From Pseudomonas sp. ANT_H12B (GTDB lineage: Bacteria; Pseudomonadota; Gammaproteobacteria; Pseudomonadales; Pseudomonadaceae): a stretch of 64,000 bases of DNA. The notes beneath the pieces are model-generated. The model was not told the DNA's origin. It saw only the letters and a program-made list of their open reading frames with translations, and ran no database searches. How positions within the stretch are numbered: the stretch's first letter is position 1; each line of letters opens with the position of its first letter. The position numbers were made by a program, and so were the translations under genes. This document shows, one piece after another, positions 1 to 8,962 of the stretch. Location of the stretch: assembly GCF_008369325.1 (NCBI RefSeq), contig NZ_VOBI01000020.1, positions 1 through 64,000 on the forward strand, written 5' to 3'.

Positions 1-60
1 AATCACCATGCTGGCTGCACGATGTTTGAACTCGCGGGAAAAGACTCTTCTTTCTTTCAT
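1..60 (-). CDS. IS3-family transposase OrfA, N-terminal 20 codons (partial)
   Basis: The minus strand has ATG at 60-58 with GGAGG four bases upstream. It reads MKERRVFSREFKHRAASMVI up to the window edge. The pattern (basic residues, FSxEFK, AA, hydrophobic) is the start of the helix-turn-helix domain of IS3/IS911-type OrfA, which binds the terminal repeats and is normally joined to the DDE OrfB by programmed frameshifting. Only the first 20 residues are visible, so the subgroup and intactness are unknown. Confidence 0.65.
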   Translation of the reverse strand, partial: MKERRVFSREFKHRAASMVI

Positions 61-120
61 GGAACCTCCAAATTGGCGAAATCATATCGCCCTTAAGAGG
101 TGTCCGGAATTATTAGGCCA
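1..120 (-). mobile_element. Left end of an IS3-family insertion sequence (partial)
   Basis: The minus strand starts at 120 with TGGCCTAATAATTCCGGACA, a TG-ended terminus like those of IS3-family elements, followed 60 bases later by the start of an OrfA-type transposase gene. The rest lies beyond the window edge, so the other inverted repeat and the target duplication cannot be seen. The boundary at 120 is inferred from the TG/CA end and from the change to REP-like sequence at 126. Confidence 0.6.
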
Positions 121-125
121 GTTCA

Positions 126-218
126 GCTTGCCCGCGATAGCGGACAGTCAGCCGATACAAATGGTGGATCTGCCGGCCTCTTCGTCGGAACGCCGCCCGG
201 AGCGAGCCCGCTCCCACA
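126..218. repeat. Degenerate REP pair (REPIN-like) next to the IS end
   Basis: GCTTGCCCGCGATAGCGG at 126 and the inverted copy GGAGCGAGCCCGCTCCCACA ending at 218 are the two halves of a Pseudomonas REP doublet. The left REP lacks its 5' half (expected TGTGGGAGCGG), exactly where the IS element ends, so the insertion may have interrupted it. Confidence 0.6.
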
Positions 219-337
219 AGGTTTTGTATTCAAGCTGAAAACCTGTACAGAATACAACGGCGCTAACGGCTAAAAAGCCGTGCCACGTACGTCTCCTCAA
301 AAATCACAGTGCAAAATAGTATCGATTCAAGTGCGAT

Positions 338-355
338 GGATGATTTGTCTCATCC
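338..355. promoter_or_regulatory. Inverted repeat in the mtlE upstream region, possible operator
   Basis: GGATGA-N6-TCATCC lies 103 bases upstream of the mtlE start, in the 219-457 stretch, which holds no gene. In P. fluorescens mtl operons the AraC-type activator MtlR acts upstream of mtlE, so an operator is expected here. That this repeat is the operator is a guess. No convincing sigma70 boxes were found. Confidence 0.25.
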
Positions 356-457
356 GCAATTGAAGGCTGTAATCAGTGCACATTCTTCCTGCCATGGAAG
401 ACACAAAAACAATAACTGTCCTTCTGTTACCCACGGGGTGCAGAAAAGGAGTGCACG

Positions 458-1768
458 ATGCAACCTTCTGTAAAAGCTCTGCTTGCCCTCACTTGCATGA
501 CCCTCAGTAGCGTCAGCCTTGGCGCCCAGACCCTGACCATCGCCACCGTCAATAACAGCGACATGATCCGCATGCAAAAGCTCTCGAAAACCTTCGAGGC
601 CGAGCACCCGGACATCAAGCTCAATTGGGTGGTGCTCGAAGAAAACGTCCTGCGTCAACGCCTGACCACCGACATCGCCACTCAAGGTGGCCAGTTCGAT
701 GTGCTGACCATAGGCATGTACGAAGCCGCACTCTGGGGCGCAAAAGGCTGGCTTGAGCCGATGAAGGATTTGCCGGCCAGTTACGCCCTCGACGACGTCT
801 TCCCTTCGGTACGCGAAGGCCTGTCGGTCAAGGGTTCGCTCTACGCGCTGCCGTTCTACGCCGAAAGCTCCATCACCTATTACCGCACCGACCTGTTCAA
901 GGACGCAGGGCTGACCATGCCCGAACGCCCGACCTGGACTCAGATCGCCGAATTCGCCAGCAAACTCACCAATAAGGACAAAGAACAGTACGGCATTTGC
1001 CTGCGCGGAAAGGCCGGCTGGGGCGAGAACATGGCGCTGATCACCACCGTCGCCAATGCCTATGGCGCGCGCTGGTTTGATGAGCAGTGGAAGCCTGAAT
1101 TCACCGGTCCCGAATGGAAAAACGCGCTGAACTTCTACGTCAAGACCATGAAAGATTCCGGCCCCCCGGGTGCTTCCAGCAACGGTTTCAACGAAAACCT
1201 CGCACTGTTCAACAGTGGCAAATGTGCGATCTGGGTCGATGCCAGCGTCGCCGGCTCCTTCGTCACCGACAAGACTCAAAGCAAGGTCAGCGAGCATGTC
1301 GGCTTCACTTACGCACCGCACGAGACCACCGACATGGGCTCGGCCTGGTTGTATTCCTGGGCGCTGGCGATCCCGACCAGCTCCAAAGCCAAGGACGCAG
1401 CGAAAACCTTCAGTGCCTGGGCCACTTCCAAGGAATACGGGGCGTTGGTTGCCGAGAAAGACGGCATTGCCAACGTGCCGCCCGGTACCCGCGCATCGAC
1501 GTACAGCGATGCGTACATGAAGGCTGCGCCGTTCGCCAAAGTGACCCTTGAGTCGCTGAAAGCCGCGGACCCGAGCAAACCGACCCTGAAACCCGTGCCT
1601 TACATCGGCATCCAGTTGGTGACCATTCCCGAGTTCCAGGGCATCGGTACGCAGGTCGGCAAATCGTTCTCGGCAGCGCTGATCGGCCAGACCACGGTTG
1701 ACCAGGCCCTGGCCGCTGCCCAGCAAACCACTGAACGTGAGATGAAGCGTGCCGGTTATCCCAAGTAA
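458..1768 (+). CDS. mtlE: Polyol ABC transporter substrate-binding protein MtlE
   Basis: 436-residue extracellular solute-binding protein (family 1) for mannitol, sorbitol and arabitol uptake. The N-terminus is a signal peptide (about residues 1-24, hydrophobic core LLALTCMTLSSVSLG), so the protein is periplasmic. The start is fixed by AAAGGAG eight bases before the ATG. Its identity rests mainly on context: it is the first gene of a seven-gene run with two permeases, an ATPase, mannitol dehydrogenase, xylulokinase and fructokinase, the order of the P. fluorescens mtl operon. A REP pair follows the stop and separates it from mtlF, a plausible means of keeping the binding protein more abundant than the membrane subunits. 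Confidence 0.93.
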   Translation: MQPSVKALLALTCMTLSSVSLGAQTLTIATVNNSDMIRMQKLSKTFEAEHPDIKLNWVVLEENVLRQRLTTDIATQGGQFDVLTIGMYEAALWGAKGWLEPMKDLPASYALDDVFPSVREGLSVKGSLYALPFYAESSITYYRTDLFKDAGLTMPERPTWTQIAEFASKLTNKDKEQYGICLRGKAGWGENMALITTVANAYGARWFDEQWKPEFTGPEWKNALNFYVKTMKDSGPPGASSNGFNENLALFNSGKCAIWVDASVAGSFVTDKTQSKVSEHVGFTYAPHETTDMGSAWLYSWALAIPTSSKAKDAAKTFSAWATSKEYGALVAEKDGIANVPPGTRASTYSDAYMKAAPFAKVTLESLKAADPSKPTLKPVPYIGIQLVTIPEFQGIGTQVGKSFSAALIGQTTVDQALAAAQQTTEREMKRAGYPK

Positions 1769-1790
1769 CCCCGCAACCTGCTCCCGCCTT

Positions 1791-1882
1791 CTGTGGGAGG
1801 GGGCTTGCCCGCGATGACGGCCTCCCATTCAACATTGTGGGTGACTGACACACCGCCATCGCGGGCAAGCCTTCTCCCACAG
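1791..1882. repeat. REP doublet between mtlE and mtlF
   Basis: CTGTGGGAGGGGGCTTGCCC and its inverted partner (GGGCAAGCCTTCTCCCACAG) flank about 45 bases. Each half folds into a hairpin and the two halves can pair with each other. It lies inside the operon, in the gap between binding-protein and permease genes. Confidence 0.85.
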
Positions 1883-1917
1883 ATCTTCATAGGTCTGCAT
1901 GAATCGGTTCTTTCGCC

Positions 1918-2844
1918 ATGAATATTTCAACTGCCAAAGCTCAAATGGACATCCCCCAGCCGGTGCGTAAAAGCCGGTTGTCCAACCCCGGCTGGTTTCT
2001 GGTCAGCCCTTCGGTCGCCATGTTGCTGCTGTGGATGATCGTGCCGCTGGGCATGACCCTCTACTTCTCGGTGATCCGCTACAACCTGCTCAACCCCGGC
2101 GAGAACGAGTTCGTGGGGCTGGAGAACTTCACCTATTTCCTCACCGACTCGGGTTTCATGCCCGGGGCCACCAACACCCTGTTGCTGGTGGGCAGCGTGC
2201 TGCTGATCAGCGTGGTGCTCGGGGTGTTGATCAGTGCGCTGCTGGAGGCCAGTGAGTTCCTCGGTCGCGGCATCGTGCGGGTCATGCTGATTTCGCCGTT
2301 TTTCATCATGCCCACCGTCGGTGCGCTGATCTGGAAGAACCTGATTTTCCACCCGGTGTCGGGGATTCTTGCCTACGTCTGGAAGCTCTTCGGCGCACAA
2401 CCGGTGGACTGGCTGGCGCATTACCCGTTGCTGTCGATCATCATCATTGTGTCCTGGCAATGGCTGCCGTTCGCGATCCTGATCCTGATGACCGCCATGC
2501 AGTCCCTCGACCAGGAACAGAAAGAAGCCGCGCGCCTCGACGGTGCCGGGCCGGTCGCGATCTTCTGGCACCTGACCCTGCCGCACCTGGCGCGGCCGAT
2601 TGCGGTGGTGGTGATGATCGAAACCATCTTCCTGCTCTCGGTGTTCGCCGAAATCTTCACCACCACCAACGGCGGCCCCGGATACGCGTCGACCAACCTC
2701 GCGTACCTGATCTACAACCAGGCGCTGGTGCAGTTCGACGTCGGCATGGCGTCCGCCGGTGGCTTGATTGCGGTGGTGATCGCCAACATCGCGGCCATCG
2801 TGCTGGTACGGATGATCGGCAAAAACCTGACAGACAAAGCCTGA
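1918..2844 (+). CDS. mtlF: Polyol ABC transporter permease MtlF
   Basis: 308-residue inner-membrane permease of the carbohydrate ABC family (MalF/UgpA type). It has six apparent membrane segments, the first near residues 30-50. The cytoplasmic EAA loop that docks onto the ATPase is recognisable at about 195-215 (EQKEAARLDGAGPVAIFWH). Together with MtlG it forms the channel for MtlE-delivered polyols. It is separated from mtlE by a REP doublet and from mtlG by ten bases. The ribosome site before the ATG is weak. Confidence 0.92.
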   Translation: MNISTAKAQMDIPQPVRKSRLSNPGWFLVSPSVAMLLLWMIVPLGMTLYFSVIRYNLLNPGENEFVGLENFTYFLTDSGFMPGATNTLLLVGSVLLISVVLGVLISALLEASEFLGRGIVRVMLISPFFIMPTVGALIWKNLIFHPVSGILAYVWKLFGAQPVDWLAHYPLLSIIIIVSWQWLPFAILILMTAMQSLDQEQKEAARLDGAGPVAIFWHLTLPHLARPIAVVVMIETIFLLSVFAEIFTTTNGGPGYASTNLAYLIYNQALVQFDVGMASAGGLIAVVIANIAAIVLVRMIGKNLTDKA

Positions 2845-2854
2845 GGCCTGCGCC

Positions 2855-3685
2855 ATGACCCTTCAACAATCCCGCCGCCTGCAAAGCCTGCTGCTCGGCA
2901 CCCTGGCCTGGGCCATCGCGACCCTGATCTTCTTCCCGATCTTCTGGATGGTGCTGACCAGTTTCAAAACCGAAATCGATGCGTTCGCCACGCCGCCGCA
3001 GTTCCTCTTCACGCCGACGCTGGAGAACTACCTGCACATCAACGAGCGCAGCGACTACTTCAGCTTCGCCTGGAACTCGGTAGTGATTTCGTTCAGCGCC
3101 ACGGCCCTGTGCCTGCTGATCGCGGTGCCGGCGGCGTACTCGATGGCGTTCTACGAAACCCAGCGCACCAAAGGCACGCTGCTGTGGATGCTCTCCACCA
3201 AGATGCTGCCGCCAGTGGGCGTGCTGATGCCGATCTACCTGCTGGCCCAGAGTTTTGGCCTGCTCGATACGCGCATCGCGCTGATCGTGATCTACACCCT
3301 GGTCAACCTGCCGATCGTGGTCTGGATGATTTACACCTACTTCAAGGACATCCCCAAAGACATCCTCGAAGCCGCACGCCTGGACGGCGCCACACTGTGG
3401 CAGGAAATGGTCCGGGTGCTGCTGCCGATCGCCAAGGGTGGTCTGGCTTCCACTGTGCTGCTGTCGCTGATCCTGTGCTGGAACGAAGCGTTCTGGTCCT
3501 TGAACCTGACCTCGTCGAAAGCCGCTCCGTTGACCGCATTGATCGCCTCCTACTCAAGTCCCGAAGGTCTGTTCTGGGCCAAGTTGTCGGCGGTGTCGAC
3601 GCTGGCCTGCGCACCGATCCTGATCTTCGGCTGGATCAGCCAGAAACAACTGGTCCGCGGCCTGTCATTTGGTGCTGTGAAATGA
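2855..3685 (+). CDS. mtlG: Polyol ABC transporter permease MtlG
   Basis: 276-residue partner permease of the MalG/UgpE type, with six membrane segments and an EAA loop (KDILEAARLDGATLWQEM, about residues 168-185). It begins ten bases after the mtlF stop with TGAGG as ribosome site, so the two are probably translationally coupled. The length is normal for the family. A REP doublet and about 170 noncoding bases follow before mtlK. Confidence 0.92.
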   Translation: MTLQQSRRLQSLLLGTLAWAIATLIFFPIFWMVLTSFKTEIDAFATPPQFLFTPTLENYLHINERSDYFSFAWNSVVISFSATALCLLIAVPAAYSMAFYETQRTKGTLLWMLSTKMLPPVGVLMPIYLLAQSFGLLDTRIALIVIYTLVNLPIVVWMIYTYFKDIPKDILEAARLDGATLWQEMVRVLLPIAKGGLASTVLLSLILCWNEAFWSLNLTSSKAAPLTALIASYSSPEGLFWAKLSAVSTLACAPILIFGWISQKQLVRGLSFGAVK

Positions 3686-3717
3686 TTTACCCAAATCCCT
3701 GATCTGACACAAAACCC

Positions 3718-3806
3718 TGTGGGAGCGGGCTTGCCCGCGATGACGTCGGCACATTCAACGTGGATGTCGGCGGTTAAATCGCCATCGCGGGCAAGCCCCC
3801 CCCACA
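3718..3806. repeat. REP doublet between mtlG and mtlK
   Basis: TGTGGGAGCGGGCTTGCCCG at 3718 faces CGGGCAAGCCCCCCCCACA ending at 3806. This is the second REP pair inside the mtl operon. The right half has a run of C where GCT is usual, so it is somewhat decayed. Confidence 0.85.
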
Positions 3807-3854
3807 AAAAGCTCGCCGGGCGTAATGAATTAACTCAAGCGGAGGCCCATCACC

Positions 3855-4958
3855 ATGGCCAACCTGAAAATCAAGAATCTGCAAAAAGGCTTCGAGGGCT
3901 TTTCCATCATCAAAGGCATCGACCTGGAAGTGAATGACAAGGAATTCGTGGTGTTCGTCGGCCCGTCGGGCTGCGGAAAATCCACGTTGCTGCGCCTGAT
4001 TGCCGGCCTGGAAGAAGTCAGCGGCGGCACCATCGAACTTGATGGCCGCGACATCACCGAAGTCAGCCCGGCCAAGCGTGACCTGGCAATGGTGTTCCAG
4101 ACCTATGCCTTGTACCCGCACATGAGTGTGCGTAAGAACATGTCGTTCGCCCTCGATCTGGCGGGCGTACCGAAAGCCGAAGTCGAGAAGAAAGTCGGCG
4201 AAGCGGCGCGTATTCTCGAGCTCGGGCCGATGCTGGAACGCAAACCGAAGCAACTCTCGGGCGGCCAACGCCAACGTGTGGCCATCGGCCGCGCCATCGT
4301 GCGCAACCCGAAAATCTTCCTGTTCGACGAACCGCTGTCCAACCTCGACGCCGCCCTGCGGGTGCAGATGCGTCTGGAACTGTTGCGGCTGCACAAAGAA
4401 CTGCAAGCCACCATGATTTACGTGACCCACGACCAGGTCGAAGCCATGACCATGGCCGACAAAGTGGTCGTACTCAATGGCGGCAAAGTCGAACAAGTCG
4501 GCTCCCCGCTGGACCTGTATCACCAGCCTGCCAATCTGTTCGTAGCCGGATTTTTGGGCACGCCAAAAATGGGCTTCCTCAAGGGTAAAGTCACCCGCGT
4601 CGAAAGCCAGAGCTGCGAAGTGCTGCTGGACGCCGGCACCCGCATCACCCTGCCCTTGAGCGGTGCCAACCTGAGCGTCGGTGGCGCGGTCACCCTGGGG
4701 ATTCGCCCGGAACACCTCAATCTCGCACAACCCGACGACTGCACATTGCAAGTCACCGCCGACGTCAGCGAACGCCTGGGCAGCGACACCTTCTGCCACG
4801 TGGTGACCTCCTCCGGTGAGGCACTGACCATGCGCGTGCGCGGTGACCTGGCGAGCCGTTTTGGCGAGACCTTGAGCCTGCACCTGGACGCCGAACACTG
4901 CCATTTATTCGATGCCGACGGCGTGGCGCTGACCCGCCCGTTGCGCGTTGCGGCCTGA
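3855..4958 (+). CDS. mtlK: Polyol ABC transporter ATP-binding protein MtlK
   Basis: 367-residue ATPase of the MalK/UgpC type. Walker A is GPSGCGKST (about residues 36-44), the signature is LSGGQRQRVAIGRA, Walker B is FLFDEPLSNLDA and the switch His is in YVTHDQVEA. The C-terminal third (from about 240) is the TOBE/regulatory domain, ending with the GIRPEH motif region. GGAGG precedes the ATG by nine bases. It energises MtlFG at the inner face of the cytoplasmic membrane. mtlD follows after 16 bases. Confidence 0.95.
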   Translation: MANLKIKNLQKGFEGFSIIKGIDLEVNDKEFVVFVGPSGCGKSTLLRLIAGLEEVSGGTIELDGRDITEVSPAKRDLAMVFQTYALYPHMSVRKNMSFALDLAGVPKAEVEKKVGEAARILELGPMLERKPKQLSGGQRQRVAIGRAIVRNPKIFLFDEPLSNLDAALRVQMRLELLRLHKELQATMIYVTHDQVEAMTMADKVVVLNGGKVEQVGSPLDLYHQPANLFVAGFLGTPKMGFLKGKVTRVESQSCEVLLDAGTRITLPLSGANLSVGGAVTLGIRPEHLNLAQPDDCTLQVTADVSERLGSDTFCHVVTSSGEALTMRVRGDLASRFGETLSLHLDAEHCHLFDADGVALTRPLRVAA

Positions 4959-4974
4959 TTTTAGAGAGCCTGTG

Positions 4975-6450
4975 ATGAAACTCAATAAATACAACCTCAA
5001 CCGCCTCGCCCCCGAGGTGGTGCTGCCCGCCTACGCGCTGAGCGATACGCGCCAAGGCATCGCGCACATCGGCATCGGCGGTTTCCATCGGGCGCATCAG
5101 GCCTACTACACCGATGCGCTGATGAATACCGGCGAAGGCCTGGACTGGGCCATTTGCGGCGTCGGCCTGCGCGCCGAAGACCGCCGCGCCCGGGACGATC
5201 TCAAAGAGCAGGATTACCTCTTCACTCTGTTCGAACTGGGTGATACCGACGACACCGAAGTCCGGGTGATCGGCGCGATCCGCGACATGCTGCTGGCCGA
5301 AGACGGCGCGCAGACGCTGATCGACAAACTCGCCAGCCCTGAGATCCGCATCGTTTCGCTGACCATTACCGAAGGCGGCTATTGCATCGACGACAGCAAC
5401 GGCGAGTTCATGGCCCAGCTGCCGCAGATCCAGCACGACCTGGCGCACCCGAACACACCAAAAACCGTGTTCGGTTTCCTCTGCGCGGCGCTGGCTAAAC
5501 GCCGCGCCGCCGGTACGCCAGCGTTCACCTTGATGTCCTGCGATAACCTGCCGCACAACGGCGCGGTCACTCGCAAAGCGTTACTGGCTTTCGCCGCTCT
5601 GCGCGATGCCGATCTGCGGGACTGGATCGCCACTAACGTGAGTTTCCCCAACGCGATGGTCGATCGCATCACGCCGATGACCAGCACCCAACACAAGCTG
5701 CAACTGCACGACAAACACGCCATCGACGACGCCTGGCCGGTGGTGTGCGAACCCTTTGTGCAATGGGTGTTGGAAGACAAGTTCGTTAACGGTCGTCCAG
5801 CCTGGGAAAAGGTCGGCGTGCAGTTCACTGACGACGTCACGCCTTATGAAGAGATGAAGATCAAACTGCTCAACGGCAGTCACCTCGCACTCACTTATCT
5901 GGGGTTTTTGAAGGGTTACCGCTTCGTTCACGAAACCATGAACGACCCGCTGTTCGTGCGCTACATGCGTGCTTACATGGACCTGGACGTGACCCCGCAG
6001 TTGTCACCCGTGCCGGGGATTGACCTGACCGAGTACAAAAACACGCTGGAGACGCGCTTCTCCAACCAGGCGATTGCCGATCAGCTGGAGCGCGTGTGTT
6101 CGGACGGTTCGTCGAAGTTTCCGAAGTTTACGGTGCCGACGATTAACCGCTTGATTGCCGACGGTCGGGAGACCAAGCGTGCGGCGCTGGTTGTAGCGGC
6201 GTGGGCGTTGTACTTGAAAGGCGTCGATGAGAATGGCGATACCTACACCATTCCAGATCCGCGGGCGGCGTTCTGTCAGGCGCTGGTGGCGGATGATGCG
6301 TTGATCACGCAACGGTTGCTGGCGGTTGAGGAGGTTTTTGGTACGGCGATCCCGCATTCGCCCGAGTTTGTGGCGGCGTTTGAGTGGTGCTGTAACAGCT
6401 TGCGTGATGTCGGCGTAACAACAACCCTCGAACGAGTACTCGTCAACTGA
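4975..6450 (+). CDS. mtlD: Mannitol 2-dehydrogenase MtlD
   Basis: 491-residue NAD-dependent polyol dehydrogenase of the long-chain mannitol dehydrogenase family. It oxidises mannitol to fructose and, in P. fluorescens, arabitol and sorbitol as well. The Rossmann motif IAHIGIGGFHRAHQ is near residues 25-40. The catalytic Lys-Asn-His cluster is visible in KIKLLNGSHLALTYLG (about 300-315). I take ATG 4975 rather than the in-frame ATG at 4948, because 4948 would overlap the end of mtlK and the family starts near MKLNKYNL. The fructose produced is phosphorylated by MtlZ, xylulose by MtlY. Confidence 0.95.
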   Translation: MKLNKYNLNRLAPEVVLPAYALSDTRQGIAHIGIGGFHRAHQAYYTDALMNTGEGLDWAICGVGLRAEDRRARDDLKEQDYLFTLFELGDTDDTEVRVIGAIRDMLLAEDGAQTLIDKLASPEIRIVSLTITEGGYCIDDSNGEFMAQLPQIQHDLAHPNTPKTVFGFLCAALAKRRAAGTPAFTLMSCDNLPHNGAVTRKALLAFAALRDADLRDWIATNVSFPNAMVDRITPMTSTQHKLQLHDKHAIDDAWPVVCEPFVQWVLEDKFVNGRPAWEKVGVQFTDDVTPYEEMKIKLLNGSHLALTYLGFLKGYRFVHETMNDPLFVRYMRAYMDLDVTPQLSPVPGIDLTEYKNTLETRFSNQAIADQLERVCSDGSSKFPKFTVPTINRLIADGRETKRAALVVAAWALYLKGVDENGDTYTIPDPRAAFCQALVADDALITQRLLAVEEVFGTAIPHSPEFVAAFEWCCNSLRDVGVTTTLERVLVN

Positions 6451-6478
6451 TCGTTCCCGATCTTCGGCAGGTGTATCC

Positions 6479-7975
6479 ATGACAAACCAACATTTATTCC
6501 TCGGCATCGACTGCGGCACCCAAGGCACCAAAGCCATCGTCCTCGACGCCGTCAGCGGTCAGGTGCTGGGCCAGGGTGCCGCCGCGCACAGCCTGATCAG
6601 CGGTGCCAATGGTCGTCGCGAACAAGACACCAATCAATGGCTGGAAGCCTTTACCCTCGCCACCCGCCGTGCGCTGATCGCGGCGAATGTCGACGGTCAG
6701 CAGATCCTCGGCATCGGCGTCTCCGGCCAGCAACATGGCCTGGTGCTGCTCGATGATCAGGGTCAGGTCCTGCGGCCGGCCAAGCTCTGGTGCGACACCG
6801 AATCCACTGCAGAGAACGACCGACTGCTGACTCATCTGGGCGGTGAAAAAGGCTCCCTGGAACGCCTCGGCGTGGTGATTGCGCCGGGCTACACCGTCTC
6901 CAAACTGCTTTGGACCAAAGAACAACACCCACACATTTTCGCTCGAATCGCCCGCATTCTGCTGCCCCATGACTACCTCAACCATTGGCTCACCGGCCGC
7001 AGTTGCAGCGAGTACGGTGACGCGTCGGGCACCGGCTATTTCAACGTACGCACCCGCCAGTGGGACCTGCAGTTGCTGCGCGACATCGATCCCACCGGGC
7101 GCCTGCAAACCGCGCTGCCGGAGCTGATCGATGCCCATCAAGCGGTCGGCACAATCTTGCCGAGTATCGCCTTGCACCTGGGTATCAACCCTCGGGCGCT
7201 GGTGTCCAGCGGCGGTGGCGACAACATGATGGGAGCCATTGGCACCGGCAATATAAAGCCCGGCGCGATCACCATGAGCCTCGGCTCCTCCGGGACGGTC
7301 TACGGCTATGCCGACCAACCGACAGTCAGCCCGGATGCATCAGTGGCGACGTTCTGTTCTTCCAGCGGCGGTTGGCTGCCACTGATCTGCACCATGAACC
7401 TGACCAATGCCACCGGGGTGATTCGCGAGTTGTTCGAACTGGATATCGAGCCGTTCAACGACCTCGTTGCGCAAGCGCCAATCGGTGCCGAAGGCGTGAG
7501 CATGCTGCCGTTTCTCAATGGTGAACGCGTGCCTGCCCTGCCCCATGCCACCGGCAGCCTGCTGGGGCTGAACATGACCAACCTGACCCGGGCCAATCTG
7601 TGTCGCGCGGTGGTGGAAGGCACGACCTTCGGTTTGCGTTATGGGCTGGACCTGTTGCGCCACAATGGCTTACAAAGCCTGCGCATCTGCCTGATTGGTG
7701 GCGGCTCGAAAAGTCAGGTGTGGCGGCAGATCGTCGCCGACATCATGAACACGCCGGTGATCTGTACCGAACAGAGCGAAGCCGCAGCCTTGGGCGCGGC
7801 GATTCAGGCCGCGTGGTGCACGTCCTGGGCAAATGGCCAGGAAGACAGTCTTGCGGATCTTTGCGAGCGCTGTGTGAAGCTCGATCTGGCCAGTGAAACC
7901 TTGCCGATTGCAGAAAATGTGGCGGCCTGTCAGCAGGCCTATGAACGCTATCAGCAGCATGTCGCAACCCTTTAA
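6479..7975 (+). CDS. mtlY: Xylulokinase MtlY
   Basis: 498-residue FGGY-family carbohydrate kinase. The N-terminal ATPase fold begins FLGIDCGTQGTKAIVLD. The C-terminal ATP-binding glycines are in LIGGGSKSQVWRQI (about residues 400-415). In this operon type it phosphorylates D-xylulose, the product of arabitol oxidation, feeding the pentose phosphate pathway. It begins 28 bases after mtlD with AGGTG as ribosome site. Length and motifs are intact. Confidence 0.92.
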   Translation: MTNQHLFLGIDCGTQGTKAIVLDAVSGQVLGQGAAAHSLISGANGRREQDTNQWLEAFTLATRRALIAANVDGQQILGIGVSGQQHGLVLLDDQGQVLRPAKLWCDTESTAENDRLLTHLGGEKGSLERLGVVIAPGYTVSKLLWTKEQHPHIFARIARILLPHDYLNHWLTGRSCSEYGDASGTGYFNVRTRQWDLQLLRDIDPTGRLQTALPELIDAHQAVGTILPSIALHLGINPRALVSSGGGDNMMGAIGTGNIKPGAITMSLGSSGTVYGYADQPTVSPDASVATFCSSSGGWLPLICTMNLTNATGVIRELFELDIEPFNDLVAQAPIGAEGVSMLPFLNGERVPALPHATGSLLGLNMTNLTRANLCRAVVEGTTFGLRYGLDLLRHNGLQSLRICLIGGGSKSQVWRQIVADIMNTPVICTEQSEAAALGAAIQAAWCTSWANGQEDSLADLCERCVKLDLASETLPIAENVAACQQAYERYQQHVATL

Positions 7976-7988
7976 AGAGCGAACAACT

Positions 7989-8927
7989 ATGTATCTGGTG
8001 TGTGGCGAAGCGCTGTTCGACTTCTTCAGTGAGGACGACGCCAGCGGCCTGGCTTCAAAAGTGAATTTCAAAGCGATTGCCGGCGGTTCGCCGTTCAACG
8101 TGGCAGTGGGTTTGCGTCGATTGGGCGTGGAGGCGGCATTGTTTGCCGGGCTGTCCACCGACTACCTTGGCCGGCGCTTGCAACAGGTGCTGCAGGACGA
8201 AGGCGTGCGAGCCGACTATCTGGTGGATTTTGCCGCGCCTACGACCCTGGCAATGGTCGCGGTGGGTGCCAATGGCTCGCCCCACTACAGCTTTCGGGGT
8301 GAAGGTTGCGCAGATCGACAGCTGAAACTGGAGCATCTGCCGGAGCTGGGGCCTGAGGTGCGCGGTTTGCATGTCGGGTCGTTTTCGCTGGTGGTGCAGC
8401 CGATTGCCGATACCCTTCTGGCGTTGGTACGCCGCGAGAGCGGTAAACGCCTGATCAGCCTTGACCCGAATGTACGTCTCAACCCTGAACCGAATATCGA
8501 ACTGTGGCGTTCGCGGATAGCGACCCTCATCGAGCTTGCCGACCTGATCAAGGTCAGCGATGAGGATTTGAGCCTGTTGTATCCCGAGCAGGATCCGCAG
8601 CGAGTGATTGAAGGCTGGCTGCAGCATCGCTGTGAGTTAGTGTTCCTGACCCGTGGTGGCGAGGGTGCGACTGTGTTCAGTCGGGTTCACGGTTCGTGGT
8701 CGGTGCCGGCCTGTTCGGTGAAGATTGCCGACACCGTGGGGGCTGGCGATACGTTCCAGGCGGCGCTGATCACTTGGCTGACGGAGCAGCAGCTGGATTC
8801 GGTTGAGGGCTTGAAACGGCTGAGCCAGATGCAGATCGATGCGATGCTCAAGTTTGCAGTCAGTGCCGCGGCGTTGACATGCAGCAAAACCGGGCCGGAT
8901 TTGCCCTATCGGCAGCAACTGGCCTAA
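7989..8927 (+). CDS. mtlZ: Fructokinase MtlZ (PfkB family)
   Basis: 312-residue PfkB/ribokinase-type sugar kinase. The conserved glycine region GGSPFNVAVGLRRLG is near residues 33-47, and the catalytic signature DTVGAGDTFQAALITWL (about 250-266) holds the base Asp and the anion hole. It converts fructose from MtlD to fructose 6-phosphate. The start at 7989 is chosen because it lies just after the mtlY stop and gives the family N-terminus (MYLVCGEALFDFF). It is the last gene of the operon; a palindromic repeat follows one base after the stop. Confidence 0.92.
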   Translation: MYLVCGEALFDFFSEDDASGLASKVNFKAIAGGSPFNVAVGLRRLGVEAALFAGLSTDYLGRRLQQVLQDEGVRADYLVDFAAPTTLAMVAVGANGSPHYSFRGEGCADRQLKLEHLPELGPEVRGLHVGSFSLVVQPIADTLLALVRRESGKRLISLDPNVRLNPEPNIELWRSRIATLIELADLIKVSDEDLSLLYPEQDPQRVIEGWLQHRCELVFLTRGGEGATVFSRVHGSWSVPACSVKIADTVGAGDTFQAALITWLTEQQLDSVEGLKRLSQMQIDAMLKFAVSAAALTCSKTGPDLPYRQQLA

Positions 8928-8962
8928 CTGATCGTTCCCACGCAGAGCGTGAGAACGATCAG
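8928..8962. repeat. GATCGTTCCCACGC-type palindromic repeat after mtlZ
   Basis: CTGATCGTTCCCACGC-AGAGC-GTGAGAACGATCAG is a near-perfect inverted repeat of 14-16 bp arms. Related copies are at 16056-16090 and 21901-21989, all just after gene stops. It has no T run, so it may stabilise the 3' end or act as a weak terminator. It is a different family from the REP elements. Confidence 0.75.

Noticed and set aside
8..238. 76-codon plus-strand frame at the left edge
   Set aside because: Runs through the IS end and the REP pair; not a gene.
350..1828. 492-codon minus-strand frame opposite mtlE
   Set aside because: It mirrors mtlE, which has family motifs, a ribosome site and operon context; the antisense protein shows only Gly/Arg/Val-rich shadow composition.
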